Of a stretch of DNA of 23,467 nucleotides, positions 22,366-23,467 are shown one piece after another. Made by a program: the position numbers and the translations under genes. The stretch comes from Flemingiibacterium sp964603455 (GTDB lineage Bacteria; Bacillota; Clostridia; Oscillospirales; CAG-272), in contig CAZRVL010000027.1 of assembly GCA_964603455.1 (NCBI GenBank), forward strand, positions 1 to 23,467. Reading direction: 5' to 3'. Below the pieces are notes generated by a model that saw only the letters and a list, made by a program, of their open reading frames with translations, had not been told where the DNA came from and made no database searches. Position 1 is the stretch's first letter. The number at the start of each line of letters is the position of its first letter.

Positions 22366-23467
22366 ACTTATTCAGTATCTCCATAAACTCATCGCCGGTG
22401 ATCGTCTCCTTCTGATAAAGGAAATGCGCCAGTTCATCGAGCTTTGAACGGTTTTCGGTGAGAATTTTAGCTGCCTTAGTGTGCTGCGCCTTGACAAGCT
22501 CGAAGACCTTTTTGTCAACATCTGCCTGAGTATGCGGCGAGCAAGCGAGAGAAGCATCTCCGCCGAGATATTGATTGGTCACAGTTTCGAGTGCCACCAT
22601 ATCGAAATCACTGCTCATTCCGTAGCGGGTTATCATCGCGCGGGCAAGTTTTGTAGCCTGCTCAATGTCGTTCGATGCTCCGGTCGTTATCGTGTTGCAG
22701 GCGATCTCCTCTGCCGCACGTCCTCCGGTGAGGGTCGCGATCTTGTTTTCGATCTCGACCTTTGACATGAGATAGTGATTTCCTTCTTCGACCTGCATAG
22801 TGTAGCCGAGTGCGCCCGAGGTGCGCGGGATTATCGTTATCTTCTGAACGGGTGCGGAATTGGTTTGAAGTGCCGCGACGAGCGCGTGTCCGATCTCGTG
22901 ATATGCGACGATCTTCTTCTCTGCATCGGTCAGTATAGCGTTCTTCTTCTGATAGCCCGCGATAACGACCTCGATGCTCTCCTCGATGTCGTGCTGAGTC
23001 GCCTCGTTGCGTCCGTCACGAACCGCTCTGAGGGCAGCTTCGTTTATGATATTCGCAAGCTCCGCACCGGATGCACCCGATGCCATTCGAGCGATACGCT
23101 CGTAATCGATATTAGCCGAGGTCTTGATCTTCTTCGCGTGAACGCGGAGTATCGCCTCGCGTCCCTTGAGATCGGGCAGCTCGACCGGAACTCTGCGGTC
23201 AAAGCGTCCCGGACGGGTCAGTGCCGGGTCGAGCGATTCGGGACGGTTGGTCGCCGCGAGGATTATAACTCCCGTGTTGCCCTCAAAGCCGTCCATCTCG
23301 GTCAGCAGCTGATTGAGCGTCTGCTCGCGCTCATCGTTTCCGCCGATACGCCCTTCGCGCTTCTGTCCGATAGCATCTATCTCATCGATGAACACGATGC
23401 AGGGTGCTTTTTCCTTCGCCTGCTTGAAGAGGTCGCGAACCTTCGAGGCTCCCATACCGACGAACAT
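22364..23467 (-). CDS. ftsH: ATP-dependent zinc metalloprotease FtsH, C-terminal part, cut by window edge
   Basis: 367 residues of the membrane-anchored AAA+ protease; the N-terminal membrane part and Walker A lie outside the window. Visible motifs are FVGMGASKVRDLF, Walker B CIVFIDEIDAIG, the second region of homology (ATNRPESLDPALTRPGRFDRRV), and the zinc site HEIGH with the third ligand Asp in TGASNDIEQATKLARAM. The protease motif is HEIGH rather than the usual HEAGH, a conservative change. The C-terminus ends soon after the helical protease domain without a long tail. FtsH degrades misassembled membrane proteins, and the HflK and HflC genes that modulate it in E. coli follow directly. Confidence 0.96.
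   Translation of the reverse strand: MFVGMGASKVRDLFKQAKEKAPCIVFIDEIDAIGQKREGRIGGNDEREQTLNQLLTEMDGFEGNTGVIILAATNRPESLDPALTRPGRFDRRVPVELPDLKGREAILRVHAKKIKTSANIDYERIARMASGASGAELANIINEAALRAVRDGRNEATQHDIEESIEVVIAGYQKKNAILTDAEKKIVAYHEIGHALVAALQTNSAPVQKITIIPRTSGALGYTMQVEEGNHYLMSKVEIENKIATLTGGRAAEEIACNTITTGASNDIEQATKLARAMITRYGMSSDFDMVALETVTNQYLGGDASLACSPHTQADVDKKVFELVKAQHTKAAKILTENRSKLDELAHFLYQKETITGDEFMEILNK

Noticed and set aside
1..23467. CRISPR arrays, tRNA or rRNA genes, insertion sequences or phage attachment sites
   Set aside because: I found no regularly spaced repeats, cloverleaf-like segments, transposase motifs or terminal inverted repeats flanked by target duplications.

Overview
The window reads as a chromosomal segment of a low-to-mid GC Firmicute, most likely a gut-type member of Clostridia (Oscillospiraceae/Ruminococcaceae-like; this placement is inference). 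Pointers are strong AGGAGG-type ribosome binding sites, consensus sigma-A promoters, a zinc-type L28, a MecA-like adaptor, a ferredoxin-ASKHA (corrinoid-activator type) protein, a CmpB-type membrane protein and heterodimeric ABC exporters next to MarR. Every gene I can support lies on the minus strand, so transcription runs from high to low coordinates. Plus-strand reading frames are antisense shadows. No gap between genes exceeds about 190 bases, and I see no tRNA, rRNA, CRISPR array or insertion sequence.

From the right edge leftwards: the 3' part of ftsH ends in a strong terminator. It is followed by a separately promoted hflK-hflC-CmpB-type unit (22171 to 19321). Then come a MecA-like adaptor with a structured leader, and a run of a family 4 uracil-DNA glycosylase, an AEC transporter, an orphan winged-helix regulator with a degenerate receiver, and a 2Fe-2S/ASKHA protein (18502 to 14963). 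A UlaG-like metallo-beta-lactamase-fold hydrolase, rpmB with its own promoter, and a GME-fold protein complete this more housekeeping half.

From 12776 to 6316 lies a long accessory operon driven by a perfect consensus promoter whose 17-bp spacer is almost filled by a 16-bp palindrome. It encodes a DUF5131 radical-SAM-like/flavin-oxidase fusion, an OB-fold-like small protein, an imidazolonepropionase-like amidohydrolase, a decarboxylase-type amidohydrolase broken by two in-frame TAA codons, a MATE pump, an aldo/keto reductase and a second PNPOx-fold protein. The mix suggests modification and export of a small aromatic or heterocyclic compound; that is inference.

The left part holds two regulated efflux units. 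A MATE pump, a cytidylate-kinase-like protein and a MerR regulator lie behind a promoter with the 19-bp spacer and central dyad typical of MerR control. A MarR regulator, followed by a heterodimeric ABC exporter with one degenerate ATP site, carries matching TAACCGrGTTAGA palindromes at both its own promoter and the exporter upstream region. Three drug or metabolite efflux systems with three visible control elements therefore sit within 13 kb.
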